DNA of 64,000 nucleotides from Brucella cytisi (lineage in GTDB: Bacteria; Pseudomonadota; Alphaproteobacteria; Rhizobiales; Rhizobiaceae), in contig JAAVLQ010000003.1 in NCBI GenBank assembly GCA_012103075.1, positions 744,001 through 808,000 on the forward strand, given 5' to 3'. Both the position numbers and the translations under genes were made by a program. Within the stretch, counting starts at the first letter, position 1. Every line of letters starts with the position of its first letter. This document shows, in pieces, positions 19,298 through 29,797 of this stretch. A model generated the notes under the pieces. That model was not told the DNA's origin, made no database searches, and was given only the letters and a program-made list of their open reading frames with translations.

Positions 19298-20888
19298 ATG
19301 ACGCCAGACCAGCGTGCGCTCAACCGTAACCATTCCGTGTTGCGATATCTTCTTGATCAATATGCAACCGAACACCCCACGGCACCATTCGTGCATTTTT
19401 GGCCATCGACGAAGTGGGATTACAAGACGACCCGTGACTGCGTTCGCCAACGTGCAGCCACGCTGAAATCCCATGGCGTAAAACGCGGTGACCATGTGCT
19501 TTGCTTTATGGGTAACGGGCCGGATCTGCTCACCACCGGTTCGCGATCAACTATATCGGTGCGGTCTATGTGCCGATCAACACCGCAGCACTCGGACGCC
19601 CGCTGGAACATGTACTGGAGGACGCGGATGCCTCGCTGATGATTGCCCACGCCGAGCTGTTGGAACGTTTGCTGGATGTCGCTCCCGGCAAGCTGCGCAA
19701 AGTTCTGGTGGTCGAAGGCTCTGTAAGCTGTGCAGTCGCCGGCGTAGAAATCCTGCCCTTGATTGACGTTCAAACAGTGAGTGAAACCGAACTTGTTCTC
19801 GACAAACCGATTGAGCCGTGGGACACGCTTGCTGTCATGTACACCTCTGGTACGACAGGCAATGCCAAAGGCGTCGTAACCTCTTATGCGCAGCTTTATA
19901 CGATGGGTCCAGATGCCTTTGACTGCGTCAATGAAACGGATCGCTGCATGATCTGCGGCCCGATCTTCCATTGCGGCTCCACCCTTTACGTCTATGCCAT
20001 GCTGGCGCGCGGCCTTTCCATCGGCATGATGCGCGAGTTCAAAACGCAGCATTTCTGGCAGGCCGTCCGGGACACGGGCTCGACCTATTGCCTGTTGCTC
20101 GGCGTCATGGCGAGTTTTCTTCTGAAACAGCCCGTTTCACCGGATGATCGCAGCCACCCGCTGCGGCGCGCCTTCATCACCCCGTTCGGTGAGGATGGTC
20201 CGTTATTCGCCGAGAGATTTGGCGTGGAGGCCGGACCATCTACAACATGACCGAAATTGCCAGCCCGCTTGTTGCCGGGCCCGGCATTACGCAAAAGGGA
20301 ATCGCCGGAAAGCCGCGCCCTTGGTATCAGTTGCGTGTGGTTGACGAGAACGACATCGAAGTGCCAGATGGCGCGGCCGGCGAATTGGTCGTTCGCTCCG
20401 ACCGCCCCCGGGCCTTGATGAAAGGCTATTACAACAACCCAAAAGCAACCGTCGAAGCCATGCGCAATGGCTGGTTTCACACCGGAGACAGCTTTCGCAA
20501 GGACGAAAATGGCGTCTATTTCTTCGTTGATCGCCTGAAAGACGTCATCCGACGGCGTGGCGAAAATATCTCTTCCTTCGCTTTGGAAGCCGAAGTGCTT
20601 TTCCACGACAGCGTCAAAGAGTGCGCGGCTATCGCAGTGCCAAGCGAATTGAGCGAGGATGAAGTTCTTATCGCCGTAACCCCAGTTGAGGGACAGAAAA
20701 TCGTAGCCGGAGAACTGCTGGAGTTTTTGACAGGCCGTCTGCCCCGCTTCATGGTGCCTCGCTATGTGCGAATTTTGGAATCTCTTCCAAAAACCTCGAG
20801 CGGTAAAATCCAGAAACATGTACTACGCAGCGAAGGCATTACCGGAGACACGATCGATCGCGAGCTCAACGTGAAGCGCGCAAGCTGA
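19298..20888 (+). CDS. AMP-binding acyl-CoA ligase, frameshifted
   Basis: An ANL-superfamily carboxylate-CoA ligase, most like CaiC-type crotonobetaine/carnitine-CoA ligases. ATG 19298 opens MTPDQRALNRNHSVLRYLLD. The AMP-binding motif is VMYTSGTTGNAKGV, and the C-terminal hinge and catalytic regions are WFHTGDSFRKDENGVYFFVD, RLKDVIRRRGENIS and SSGKIQK with the catalytic Lys. Missing bases near 19540 and in a C run near 20236 split it into three frames. Repaired length is about 530 residues. It would activate the acid imported by the Liv transporter. Confidence 0.85.
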
Positions 20889-20917
20889 TCTCTCAGAATC
20901 GAAAGACCTGAAACATC

Positions 20918-22076
20918 ATGGAAAACTTCGTCTTCAACACGACGCCATCCATCGTGCAACAAACCGGCGGACTGTCGAGGATTGTCGATATTGCCGGGCA
21001 TTTGTTGGGCAAGCGCGTTGTTATCGTCACCGACAAGGGATTGCGTAAGCTCGGATTGCTGAGCCCGGCCACAAACACATTGGAGCAGGCGGGCATTGCC
21101 GTTTCGATCTTCGATGATGTGCAGGCCGACCCACCGGAAAGCAATGTTCTGGCGCTGAAAGGCCAGATTGTCGCCCATGAAGCAACTGGTGTTCTCGCCA
21201 TTGGCGGTGGCTCATCAATGGATGTTGCAAAGGTTGCCGCCCTGTTGGCAAAAAGCGGTGAAACGCTAAACGACATTTATGGCGTCAACATCGCGCGCGG
21301 GCCACGCCTTCCGCTCGTGCTGGTACCGACGACCGCGGGCACGGGGTCGGAAGTCACACCAATATCAATTATCACCACCGGAGCAGCGGAGAAGAAGGGC
21401 GTGGTCTCGCCTTTTCTGCTGCCGGACATGGCACTTCTCGATGCGGATTTGACCGTCGGTTTGCCAGCAGCGGTCACCGCCGCAACCGGCATCGATGCAA
21501 TGGTGCATGCTATCGAAGCTTATGCTTCAGCTTCCGCCAACAACAACCCTTTGTCGCGCTCGCTGGCACGCAACGCGCTGCAACTGCTCGGCGCCAATAT
21601 CCGCACCGCTGTGTTTGAGGGCGGCAACTGCGACGCTCGCGCCGCCATGCTGCTCGGCTCGCTGCTTGCCGGGCAGGCCTTTGCCAATTCTCCGGTTGCA
21701 GCTGTGCATGCCCTCGCCTACCCAATTGGTGGGCATTTCCATGTGCCGCACGGCTTGTCCAATGCGCTCGTGCTTACGCATGTGCTGCGCTTCAACCTGC
21801 CGGAAGCAGGCCACGTTTATGCAGAAATTGCAGCAGATGTTTTCCCGGAACTCGGCGCAGTATCGGCAAAAAAAACGTGCTGAAGCCTTTGTTGAAAAGC
21901 TGGCAGAACTCAGCCGTGAGCTTGGCGTGCCACAGACTTTGCGCGAAGTGAATATCACGGAAGACGATCTGCCCCTGCTTGCGCGCGACGCCATGAAACA
22001 GACGCGCCTTCTGGTCAACAATCCACGCAAGGTAACCGAGGCGGACGCCTTGGCGATTTATAAAGCCGCATATTGA
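20918..22076 (+). CDS. Iron-containing alcohol dehydrogenase, frameshifted
   Basis: A type III alcohol dehydrogenase. The cofactor motif is AIGGGSSMDVAK, the family signature LVPTTAGTGSEVTPISI, and metal ligands are visible in GIDAMVHAIEAY (Asp and His), AAVHALAYPIGG and PHGLSNA (His). It starts at ATG 20918, 29 bases after the ligase stop. The frame breaks in an A8 run at 21868-21875. The following frame, AEAFVEKLAELSRELGVPQT to AIYKAAY, completes the family C-terminus at 22076. Expected length is about 385 residues. It probably oxidises or reduces an alcohol/aldehyde linked to the pathway. Confidence 0.85.
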
Positions 22077-22097
22077 TAGCAACACAGACAATCTTAT

Positions 22098-22125
22098 GAA
22101 AAGGCCGGTTTTCACCGGCCTTTTC
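22098..22125. terminator. Bidirectional intrinsic terminator
   Basis: GAAAAGGCCGGT at 22098-22109 pairs perfectly with ACCGGCCTTTTC at 22114-22125 around a four-base loop. The stem has A runs at its base, giving U runs in both directions. It lies between the convergent alcohol dehydrogenase (plus) and thiolase (minus) genes. Confidence 0.9.
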
Positions 22126-22132
22126 GTTTCAA

Positions 22133-23333
22133 TCAACAAATTTCGAACAGGCCCGCAGCACCCATACCTCCGCCGACGCACATGGTCACCACCACGTAGC
22201 GTCCATTGCGCCGTTTGCCTTCGATGAGGGCATGCCCGGTCATTCGCGCGCCCGACATTCCATAGGGATGGCCAATCGAAATAGCGCCGCCACTCACATT
22301 CAATTTTTCATTATCGATGCCAAGTTTGTCGCGGCAATAAAGCACCTGTGCCGCAAAGGCTTCGTTCAATTCCCACAGATCGATGTCATCAACCGTCAGG
22401 CCATGCTGTTTGAGCAATTTCGGCACGGCATAAACAGGGCCGATACCCATCTCGTCGGGTTCGCATCCGGCTACAGCCATTCCGCGATAAATACCGAGCG
22501 GCGAAAGGCCCCGCTGTTCCGCTTTCTTCGCTTCCATCAGCACGGAAGCCGAGGCACCGTCCGACAGTTGCGAGGCGTTGCCAGCGGTAATAAAGCCCCC
22601 TGTGCCACAGTTTGACCACCGGAAAAGACCGGCTTCAATCCGCGCAAGCCCTCCAGTGTGGTTTCAGGGCGATTGCCTTCGTCCATCGCCAGTTCAACGC
22701 TTTTCGCGGAGACCTCGCCCGTGGCCTTGTCCTGACAAGCATGGTGGACTGAAGCGGGACGATCTCGGCGTTCAGGCGGCCTGCTGCCTGTGCAGCTGCA
22801 GTGCGCTGCTGCGATTGCAGCGCATATTCATCCTGCGCTTCACGCGATATACCGTAACGCGCCGAAACAATCTCCGCCGTCTCGATCATGCTCATATAGG
22901 TGGCGGGCAGATGCTCCGTCAGCCATGGATCGTGCCAACGATGAACGTTCATATGCTCGTTCTGCACCAGCGAAATCTGCTCCACGCCACCGCCAATGGC
23001 AATCGTCATACCATCGCCGGCGATCTGTTTGGCGGCTGTTGCGATAGCCATCAACCCCGATGCGCATTGACGATCCATCGACTGGCCCGGAACTGAAACC
23101 GGAAGGCCAGCCCGCAACAAAGACGTGCGGGCGATATTCATATGGGTCGTGCCTTGCTGAAGCGCAGCACCGAGGACGACGTCCTCTACTTCAGCGCCAT
23201 CGATGCCAGCCCGCTTGACCGCAGCGGCAATCGCGTGGCCCGCCAGCGCTGGCGCAGTCGTGTCGTTGAAGGCTCCGCGATAGGCTTTGCCAATCGGCGT
23301 ACGCGCAGTTGATACGATTACAGCTTCTCTCAT
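22133..23333 (-). CDS. Thiolase (acetyl-CoA acyltransferase), frameshifted
   Basis: Last gene of the second leftward operon. The catalytic Cys sits in SMDRQCASGLMAIATAAK, and the C-terminal motifs are NEAFAAQVL, GGAISIGHPYGMSGARM (His) and CVGGGMGAAGLFE (second Cys). Shifts near 22735 and in a G5 run near 22605 split it. Between them the frame reads KATGEVSAKSVELAMDEGN. Repaired length of about 400 residues is normal. It would perform the final thiolytic cleavage of a 3-ketoacyl-CoA. Confidence 0.88.
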
Positions 23334-23800
23334 CAGAGCTCCTCCACTGATGCTGGAACGTAAAGCCTTTTGGCTAATTCTCTCAGTTCCGGAGTAAGCG
23401 GAACAGGCCGTCGCGTGTCTCGGTCCACATAGACATGCACATACTCACTCACTGCAGCGGTCAGCTCTTCGCCATCCTTGAAGATGCCAAACCCCCACAG
23501 CAAACTGGTATTGCCGATATGCTCGACGCGAACCCCAACAACGACATTGTCAGGGTAGAAAATCTCGGAGAAATAATTCGTTGAATTGCGCGCAACGATA
23601 CCAATGGGGGTGGAGCCATTCAGCTCCAGAGCACCAGACGCAATAAGCGACCGGTTCAATGCTGCATCGCAATATTGCATATAGACGACATTGTTGACGT
23701 GACCATAAATGTCCATATCGCTCCAGCGCGTCTGCATCTCGTAGAACTCCCGGTAGCCTGACCGGGGTTCAGCCTTCGGGCGCGCTTTGGAGGCCGTCAT
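23333..23800 (-). CDS. Acyl-CoA thioesterase (4HBT, YbgC/FadM type)
   Basis: An intact 155-residue hotdog-fold protein. RWSDMDIYGHVNNVVYMQYC is the conserved catalytic start of the 4-hydroxybenzoyl-CoA thioesterase family, with Asp in DMDIYGH. It overlaps the SDR gene (ATGA at 23797-23800) and the thiolase gene, so all are co-transcribed. It probably releases or recycles CoA from pathway intermediates. Confidence 0.88.
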   Translation of the reverse strand: MTASKARPKAEPRSGYREFYEMQTRWSDMDIYGHVNNVVYMQYCDAALNRSLIASGALELNGSTPIGIVARNSTNYFSEIFYPDNVVVGVRVEHIGNTSLLWGFGIFKDGEELTAAVSEYVHVYVDRDTRRPVPLTPELRELAKRLYVPASVEEL

Positions 23801-24711
23801 TCGATAACCTCATTAGCGCGCGACGTCGCGATGATGCGATCCACATGCGCCAAACCAGCGTCGGTCTCGATGAAATTGGTCATGTCATCGATCTTTGTGA
23901 AAGCAGCGGCAACGGCTTCCGGTGTTCGCTCACCCTTCGGTAGATAAACCCCTTCACTTTCTACAATCGCCATACGGGCCACAGTCCCCGCACCAGCCAA
24001 AAGTACAGTGCGGCTTGGCGCCTGTTCACTGACGAGGAAGAGAGCAGCGGGAACGACATTTTCGGGTGCGAGGCGCACCAGCATTTCTTCGTCCAGCACA
24101 TCGCCGGTCATGCGCGTTGCAGCAGTCGGGGCAATCGCATTGACATGAATGTCGTACTTGTCGCCTTCAAAATGCAACACATTCATCAGGCCGACGAGGC
24201 CCGCCTTGGCCGCTCCATAGTTGGACTGGCCGAAATTCCCATAAACCCCCGACGTGGAAGTCGTCATGAGGATGCGACCATAGTTCTGGCCTTTCATAAT
24301 GTCCCACACAGCGCGACTGGCATTGGCCGAGCCAATAAGGTGCACGTCAACCACGGCGCGAAAATCGAACATTTCCATTTTCGCGAAGCTCTTGTCGCGC
24401 AAGATCCCGGCATTGTTGATGAGAATATCAATGCGACCGAATTCCTCGACCGTGCGCTTTGTCAGCGCCTGCATGTCTTCGAACTTCGTGACATTGCCAG
24501 CGTCAGCAATGGCAACGCCACCATTGGACCTAATTTCCGCAACAACCTTCTCGGCTGCTTCCGATGCTCCGCCGGTACCGTCACGGCTACCACCGAAATC
24601 GTTCACGACGACTTTTGCGCCGCGCGCTGCCAGTTCGAAGGCATAAGCGCGCCCAAGCCCTCCGCCCGCACCTGTTACAATTGCAACACGATTTTCATAA
24701 GAAATGGCCAT
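23797..24711 (-). CDS. SDR family dehydrogenase (3-hydroxyacyl-CoA dehydrogenase type)
   Basis: An intact 304-residue short-chain dehydrogenase. The cofactor motif is VTGAGGGLGRAYAFELA, the structural motif is INNAGILRD and the active site is STSGVYGNFGQSNYGAAKAG (Ser, Tyr, Lys). The insert after VVVNDFGG and the RDGTGG segment resemble the (3R)-hydroxyacyl-CoA dehydrogenase part of MFE-2 proteins, which fits its neighbour, a MaoC hydratase. Confidence 0.88.
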   Translation of the reverse strand: MAISYENRVAIVTGAGGGLGRAYAFELAARGAKVVVNDFGGSRDGTGGASEAAEKVVAEIRSNGGVAIADAGNVTKFEDMQALTKRTVEEFGRIDILINNAGILRDKSFAKMEMFDFRAVVDVHLIGSANASRAVWDIMKGQNYGRILMTTSTSGVYGNFGQSNYGAAKAGLVGLMNVLHFEGDKYDIHVNAIAPTAATRMTGDVLDEEMLVRLAPENVVPAALFLVSEQAPSRTVLLAGAGTVARMAIVESEGVYLPKGERTPEAVAAAFTKIDDMTNFIETDAGLAHVDRIIATSRANEVIE

Positions 24712-24718
24712 GTGAACC

Positions 24719-25182
24719 TCAACCTACTGTTAATATGAGCCAATCAGCGGCCAGCGCTGGCTTTGCTTCGTCTTTGATTTCAACTGTCGCTCCAAGGATC
24801 TGGAGCTGGCCATTGCCCTTCGGCTGAACCGATTTCGAATTGAACGCACCACGAATGAAAGAACCCACCTTCACCGGCGCGAGAAAGCGGACTTTGTCGA
24901 ACCCATAATTGATTTCAACCATACCCGCGGCAACCTCCGGCAAAACCTCACGACTGAGCTTGGTCAACAGGCCAAGCACGAAAAACCGTGTGCAATAGTG
25001 CCACCAAAAACACTTTCCGTCGCTGCGCGTTCCGGGTCTGTGTGAATGAATTGATGATCATCGATCACGTCCGCAAACCGATCCACAAGCTGTTGATCGA
25101 TCTTAATCCAGTCCGAGTACAGGAGCTGGCTTTCTGCGTTTGCAATGAGTGCTGACGCAGCAGAATTAGGGCTAATTTCCAA
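24719..25182 (-). CDS. MaoC-like (R)-specific enoyl-CoA hydratase, frameshifted
   Basis: Start TTG 25182 is chosen because a GGAGG site lies eight bases upstream. No ATG fits. WIKIDQQLVDRFADVIDDHQ, FIHTDPERAA and SVFGGTIAHGF form the MaoC hydratase motif (Asp and His catalytic). A T5 run near 24970 (T6 expected) breaks the frame. The next frame continues LGLLTKLSREVLPEVAAGMV and INYGFDKVRFLAPVKVGS to 24719. Repaired length is about 155 residues. First gene of the second leftward operon, controlled by the palindrome at 25235. Confidence 0.85.
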
Positions 25183-25234
25183 AATTACATCCTCCGGGCG
25201 TCGAGAAATGGACGGTAGCCGCATTAATCAACAA

Positions 25235-25250
25235 CATACTGAGTAGTATG
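25235..25250. promoter_or_regulatory. Palindromic operator, probable TetR-family binding site 2
   Basis: CATACTGAGTAGTATG is a perfect six-base inverted repeat with a four-base spacer, the same half-sites as at 19207-19222. It lies between the MaoC operon (minus) and the TetR gene (plus), where it could control both. Confidence 0.78.
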
Positions 25251-25340
25251 CACTTGAACATGGCTTTGTCTAGTGGCATTTTGGCATCGAAGTTTGCTAG
25301 GCTGGGCTGCCGCTTACCTATGCATAAATCGGAGTAGCAG

Positions 25341-25975
25341 ATGGCTGACAGCCGCCGAAATAACCGAACGGACAGTACCGGGAATGTCGTAATCCCGAAA
25401 CCGCCGCTCAGTGCTTCATGGAGCAAGGCTTCGCCACAACAAGCATTGATGATGTGGCGCGCAGGATGGGTTCGACCAAAGGGCGCATTTATCACTACTA
25501 CTCATCGAAGACGGATTTGTTCTTCGACGTGCATCGCGAAGGCATGGATCGACTGTTCAAGGCTGTCGAACCGGTCATGACGATGAACGGCTCGGGCCTG
25601 CACCGACTTGAGGAGATGCTCATGGCGCATGCGCTAGCCATGATGACCAACGTCGCTTTCGAAGCCGTGGTAGTGCAAGGCGTCCATATGCATAAACTGG
25701 CGGCAACCACGCCAGATCAGCGCCGCACACTCAACGAGCTTATTTCCATCCGACGCCGGTTCGAGGATTTGTTCAAGCAGATAATTCGCGACGGGATCGA
25801 TGACGGCAGTATTCGGGAGGTAGATGTATCGATAGCGGCCAAAGCCGTACTCGGCGCGATCAACTGGTTGTCCATCTGGTATCAGCCGAGAAGCATTCAA
25901 ACTGAGAACGACAAAATTGCCTTGGCCAAAGAGATCGTGAGCATCCAGATAAATGGGCTTCGTCGATCCAACTAA
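25341..25975 (+). CDS. TetR family transcriptional regulator, frameshifted near the N-terminus
   Basis: ATG 25341 opens MADSRRNNRTDS. A shift near 25375 moves to the frame that reads ETAAQCFMEQGFATTSIDDV, ARRMGSTKGRIYHYYSSKTD, the TetR HTH, and an all-helical ligand-binding domain ending at 25975. About 210 residues joined. It stands divergent from the MaoC operon with a palindrome between them. The likely effector is an acyl-CoA or the substrate acid, by analogy with TetR regulators of such clusters. Confidence 0.85.
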
Positions 25976-26504
25976 GTATTGCGATAACGAAACAAGCTGG
26001 GCCTCCCAAGCTTGATAAGTGAGGGTGAGTACAGCGATTTCAGATCGGCTGATGAGGAAATGGAAGAGTCTTGATGCTACTTAGACGGATCAAGCCCTCC
26101 GAATTGTCAGTCCGAACCCGCTCGTTGGTAGACCGCTGGTAGTGCATCTACCGGGCGGACCGGATGCAAAGGTATTATCAGGCACTATATGTAGGTGAAG
26201 TGCCGGATAAGTATATCCGGCGCCAGTCACCAAAGCGGGCCTTATTTAGCATCGACGATTTCCTTGGGGAGCGGTGTACCGAGGTATTTTTTTTACCGCG
26301 TATTATAATTCAGCGCGTACCGGGCAACCGGCTGCCTAATTGGTTCTGGTGGCCGTGACGGCGGTACGAAGGCCTGCACGATTTCCCCAACGGGAGTTTC
26401 AACAAAGCGGTCGAGCCGGAAGTTGGATGCTGTTTCAGACACAACACATTATGCGAAGGCGGTTTTATTTAAGCAATCAGCTTTTGGCTTAAATAGTGGG
26501 CGAG
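25976..26504. other. No recognisable gene
   Basis: About 530 bases between the TetR gene and the IS630 element. A 64-codon frame at 26164-26358 has no recognisable similarity or ribosome site and is not called. I see no RNA gene or repeat in it. Confidence 0.5.
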
Positions 26505-27602
26505 CTAGTCACCTGAATCTGAAGTTCGGTTCATTGTTTTCTGGCAGAAACGCTTGACCGACGCGAGGATTTGATCGGCAGATTTAACCCATTTGTAGGG
26601 TGTGGGGCTTTCGTTGTGTGCTTTGATGAAGGCATTAATGTCAGCCTCGAGTTCTGCTGTTGAACGGTGTGCGCCACGCTGTAACTGCTTTCGCGTCAGT
26701 TCTGCAAACCAACGTTCGACCTGGTTAATCCGGGATGCCGACGTAGGTGTGAAGTGAACATACCAATGAGGTCGCCGCGCGAGCCATGCTTTGATCTTAG
26801 GTGTCTTGTGGGTTGCATAGTTATCCATCACCAGATGGACGTCTGGCCCGTCGGGCAATTCGGCGTCGATCCGTTTTAGAAAGTCAAGAAATTCAGCGGC
26901 TCTGTGACGCTTGTAGCAACGACCGATTACCGCGCCAGTGGCAACGTCGAGCGCGGCAAATAGGGAAGTTGTGCCATTGCGCACATAAGTATGCGTCCGC
27001 CGTTCAGGGATACCCGGTGCCATTGGCAGAACTGGCTGCTCACGATCCAGCGCCCGGATTTGCGACTTCTCATCTACGCATAGAACAATCGCCCGATCTG
27101 GTGGCGACATATAAAGCCCAACAATGTCCCGGACCTTGTCAACAAACAGCGGATCGGTGGACAGTTTGAATGTCTCCGATCGATGTGGTTGCAAGCCAAA
27201 GGCTCGCCAGATCCGCCGGATAGTGGTGTGCGAAAGCCCGCTATTGGCTGCCATCGAACGGATGGACCAGTGCGTGGCATCTGTGGGTATAGTGTTCAAC
27301 GTACGCTCAACAACCTGAGCAACCTGCGCATCGGAAACCGTTCGTGGTCGACCTGCACGATACTCATCTGTCAGGCCTTCAATGCCATCCTGTGCAAACC
27401 GGCGGCGCCACTTACCAACAGTATGTTCGTGAACACCCGGGCGTTCGGCAACCTCCTTGCTGTGCAGACCCTGAGCGCACAGTAAAAAATCATCTGGCAA
27501 CGATCTGACAAGGAACGTGGCGCTTTATGCTTACGCACGGGATTCAAGGAACTTCTTATCCGCCTCGTTCAGAACGACGAGGTCCGCTGGCCGGCCAATC
27601 AT
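26505..27602 (-). CDS. IS630 family transposase, frameshifted at the N-terminus
   Basis: The long frame holds the HTH region (GLHSKEVAERPGVHEHTVGK, RRRFAQDGIEGL) and the DDE core: VLCVDEKSQIRAL (Asp), HLVMDNYATHKTP (Asp) and SRINQVERWFAEL (Glu). The natural start is ATG 27602 (MIGRPADLVVLNEADKKFLE). Shifts near 27530 and 27490 separate it from the main frame. Repaired length is about 365 residues. Confidence 0.85.
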
Positions 27603-27669
27603 GATAAAAACTCCTGTTCCTCTGACAGAAGCTAAACAATATGAGGCTTACTTTAGTTCCACCTGACTA
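26506..27669 (-). mobile_element. IS630 family insertion sequence
   Basis: The ends are inverted: CTAGTCACCTGAA at 26505 and, on the minus strand from 27670, CTAGTCAGGTGGA. A TA dinucleotide is present at both edges (26506-26507 and 27668-27669), as expected for IS630, which duplicates TA. The element is about 1.16 kb and encodes one transposase, whose TAG stop lies in the left end. Confidence 0.75.
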
Positions 27670-28090
27670 GGACAAGCACTCTTAATTAAGGGTCGACGCC
27701 ATCATCGGTAGGCACACGCAAAAACTTCCCGGAAGTATATTTCCGCTTTCAGTGGCTCAAGCGCCGCCGATAGTGTTCACAGGTTGTCGGTTCCCGACAA
27801 CACGGACGATAGCGAACCATCCATAAGATCATTGATTGCTGTAGACACGGAGATGTCAGGCCTTACCGTAGAAGCGGCGGCGATCGACGGTGCGGATGCT
27901 ACTTGCTGATGTTGCGGCCATCAGCAGTGATCGGTGAAACTGGCAGGCCGAGCGGGATTCGAACTTTTATGCCGAAGCACTCGACTGGCGCTCCGCCATT
28001 CCATAGTCTATGTCAGCTTTCGGGGACTCTTAAGCATCAGTCAAAAGACCGAAGTAAAACGCTTTCAACAACGTTCCCAATCTTTGGACC
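27670..28090. other. No recognisable gene
   Basis: About 420 bases. At 27940-28010 the minus strand contains GTTCGAATCCCGCTCGG, resembling a tRNA T-loop, but the flanking arms do not pair, so no tRNA is called. Confidence 0.45.
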
Positions 28091-28384
28091 TTATTGACTG
28101 AATTTTGAAAATTTGCACCCAGCCGCTCTCGCCGCCGCCGCGGCGGCCGCTGCTGACTTTACATCGCGACCCGCACTGCCGCCGCCGAACCGCCCACGTA
28201 TTTCCGACGCGGTGTTTAACTCTCCACGGGAAAAGGCCCGTGTCCGAGCAATGGCGGCGCGAGGGCGCTCATCGTCGGAGCGCTCGGCTTCGAACAAATA
28301 AAGGACGCGCTCAGCGCATATGGCAGCCCATTCCGCGACCAAACGCCGATCTGACACGCTGAGCGTCTGCACCGAAATCTTCAT
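28091..28384 (-). pseudogene. Imm5-like putative immunity protein, C-terminally truncated
   Basis: From ATG 28384 the frame reads SDRRLVAEWAAICAERVLYL, FEAERSDDERPRAAIARTRA and FSRGELNTASEIRG, and then an Ala-rich segment AAAAAAAARAAG. This pattern (WAADCAE, DDRPRxAIExAR, Ala-rich repeats) is that of small Imm-5-like putative immunity proteins. Family members continue for another hundred residues or so. Here the frame goes out of family sequence after ARAAG and stops. It is an orphan, with no toxin gene visible beside it. Confidence 0.6.
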
Positions 28385-28669
28385 TGCCGTGACCTGTAGT
28401 GCTTCGACCGAAAACTTGTGGTCCGGCAACTTATATCTTCACGTCGCCCAAAACCAGAATGTCCGCTTCCCACCTCATCCCGGTCGTTAGCAGCAAGAAA
28501 AAGCGGAACTTCCGTTTTGGGAAGCATGTGAATGTATCGCTAACGTCTGGATTGGAGGCGCAATGCGGACGCACATCTTCTCCGCAATCAGGGCAGCGAG
28601 TGATTGGGGTGGCTTCTATTACTCATAAATATGTGGTATTGAGAGCGATAGAAACGGATTTTATCCCTC

Positions 28670-29779
28670 ATGCCCCGGAATTGGACACAGCCTGATTGGC
28701 CGCATTTTCGCTATGACGCATCCGCGCTCGTGGCACTGGAACAGCGATTTCTGCTCTCCTCCGGCGAGGTCATCGGCGCTGTGCGCCACATTAATCCCGA
28801 CGAGCGCGACCGATTGCGCATCGAACTCTTGAGCGACGAAGCGATCAAGACGAGCGCGATCGAAGGCGAAACATTGGATCGCTTAAGTGTCCAGTCATCG
28901 CTCAGGAGACAGCTTGGCCGGACACGGACCGGCGTTCAGTGCAACCGCGTGAATATGGGATCGCGGAAATGACGGTCGACGTTTATGGCACCTATGCCCT
29001 GCCGCTTGATGATGCCACTCTCTTTCGGTGGCATACCATGTTGATGGCAGGTAGTCGACATCTGGAAAGTATCGGTGCTTATCGCAGCCATTCCGACGCT
29101 ATGCAGATCGTCTCTGGCCAGCTGGACCGTGCGACGATCCATTTCGAGGCGCCGCCATCAGCGCAGGTGCGAGACGAAATGCGTCAGTTCATATCGTGGT
29201 TCAACGCAAGCGCTCTGACCAGCGGCACGCCCCTCCCCGCGCTTACCCGCGCCGGGCTTAGCCATTTGTGGTTCGAAAGTATCCATCCGTTTGAGGACGG
29301 CAATGGGCGGCTTGGTCGCGCGCTGGCCGAGAAAGCACTCGCCCAATCGCTGGGGCAACCAAGCCTGATCATGCTCAGTTTTACCATCGAACAGCAACGG
29401 AAGGCCTATTACGATCAGCTGGAAATCCATCAGAGAACCCTCGACGTCACCGAATGGTTGGTGTGGTTTTCCCAAACCGTGCTGAGGGCTCAGCAAGCAA
29501 CACTGGATCGCGTCGCCTTCTACATCGCCAAGGCGCATTTCTACGACCGGTTCAGGGGGCGTTTAATCCCCGTCAGGAGAAAGTCATTGCGCGTCTGTTC
29601 GAGGCAGGACCGGGGGCTTTATCGGTGGCCTCAGTGCCGACAACTATCTGGCCATAACAAAGACCTCACGCGCAACCGCCACCCGCGATTTGCAGGATTT
29701 GGTCGACAAGGGCGCGTTGACGCGCAGCGGTCAGCTTCGCTTCACCCGATACGCACTGAACTGGCGAGCACGTCATTGA
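28670..29779 (+). CDS. Fic family protein with DUF4172 domain, frameshifted
   Basis: The N-terminus (NWTQPDWPHFRYD) is a DUF4172 domain carrying the inhibitory motif TSAIEGE, of the S/T-xxx-E-G/N type. The catalytic loop is HPFEDGNGRLGRALAE. The C-terminal winged helix reads LSADNYLAITKTSRATATRD and LVDKGALTRSGQLRFTRY. Shifts near 28918, 29558 and 29625 split the gene. Repaired length is about 370 residues. Fic proteins transfer AMP or other nucleotides to target proteins. The end is 18 bases from an IS6 insertion. Confidence 0.85.
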
Positions 29780-29797
29780 CGACAACATACTGGAAAC

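Noticed and set aside
26164..26358. 64-codon frame after the TetR gene
   Set aside because: No ribosome site, no recognised similarity and unlikely composition.
27939..28010. Possible tRNA on the minus strand (GTTCGAATCCCGC)
   Set aside because: Only the T-loop-like string fits. T-stem and acceptor arms do not pair and no anticodon arm is visible, so at most a degraded remnant.
28125..28160. GCC-rich simple repeat
   Set aside because: It is the alanine-rich coding segment of the Imm5-like fragment, read on the minus strand.
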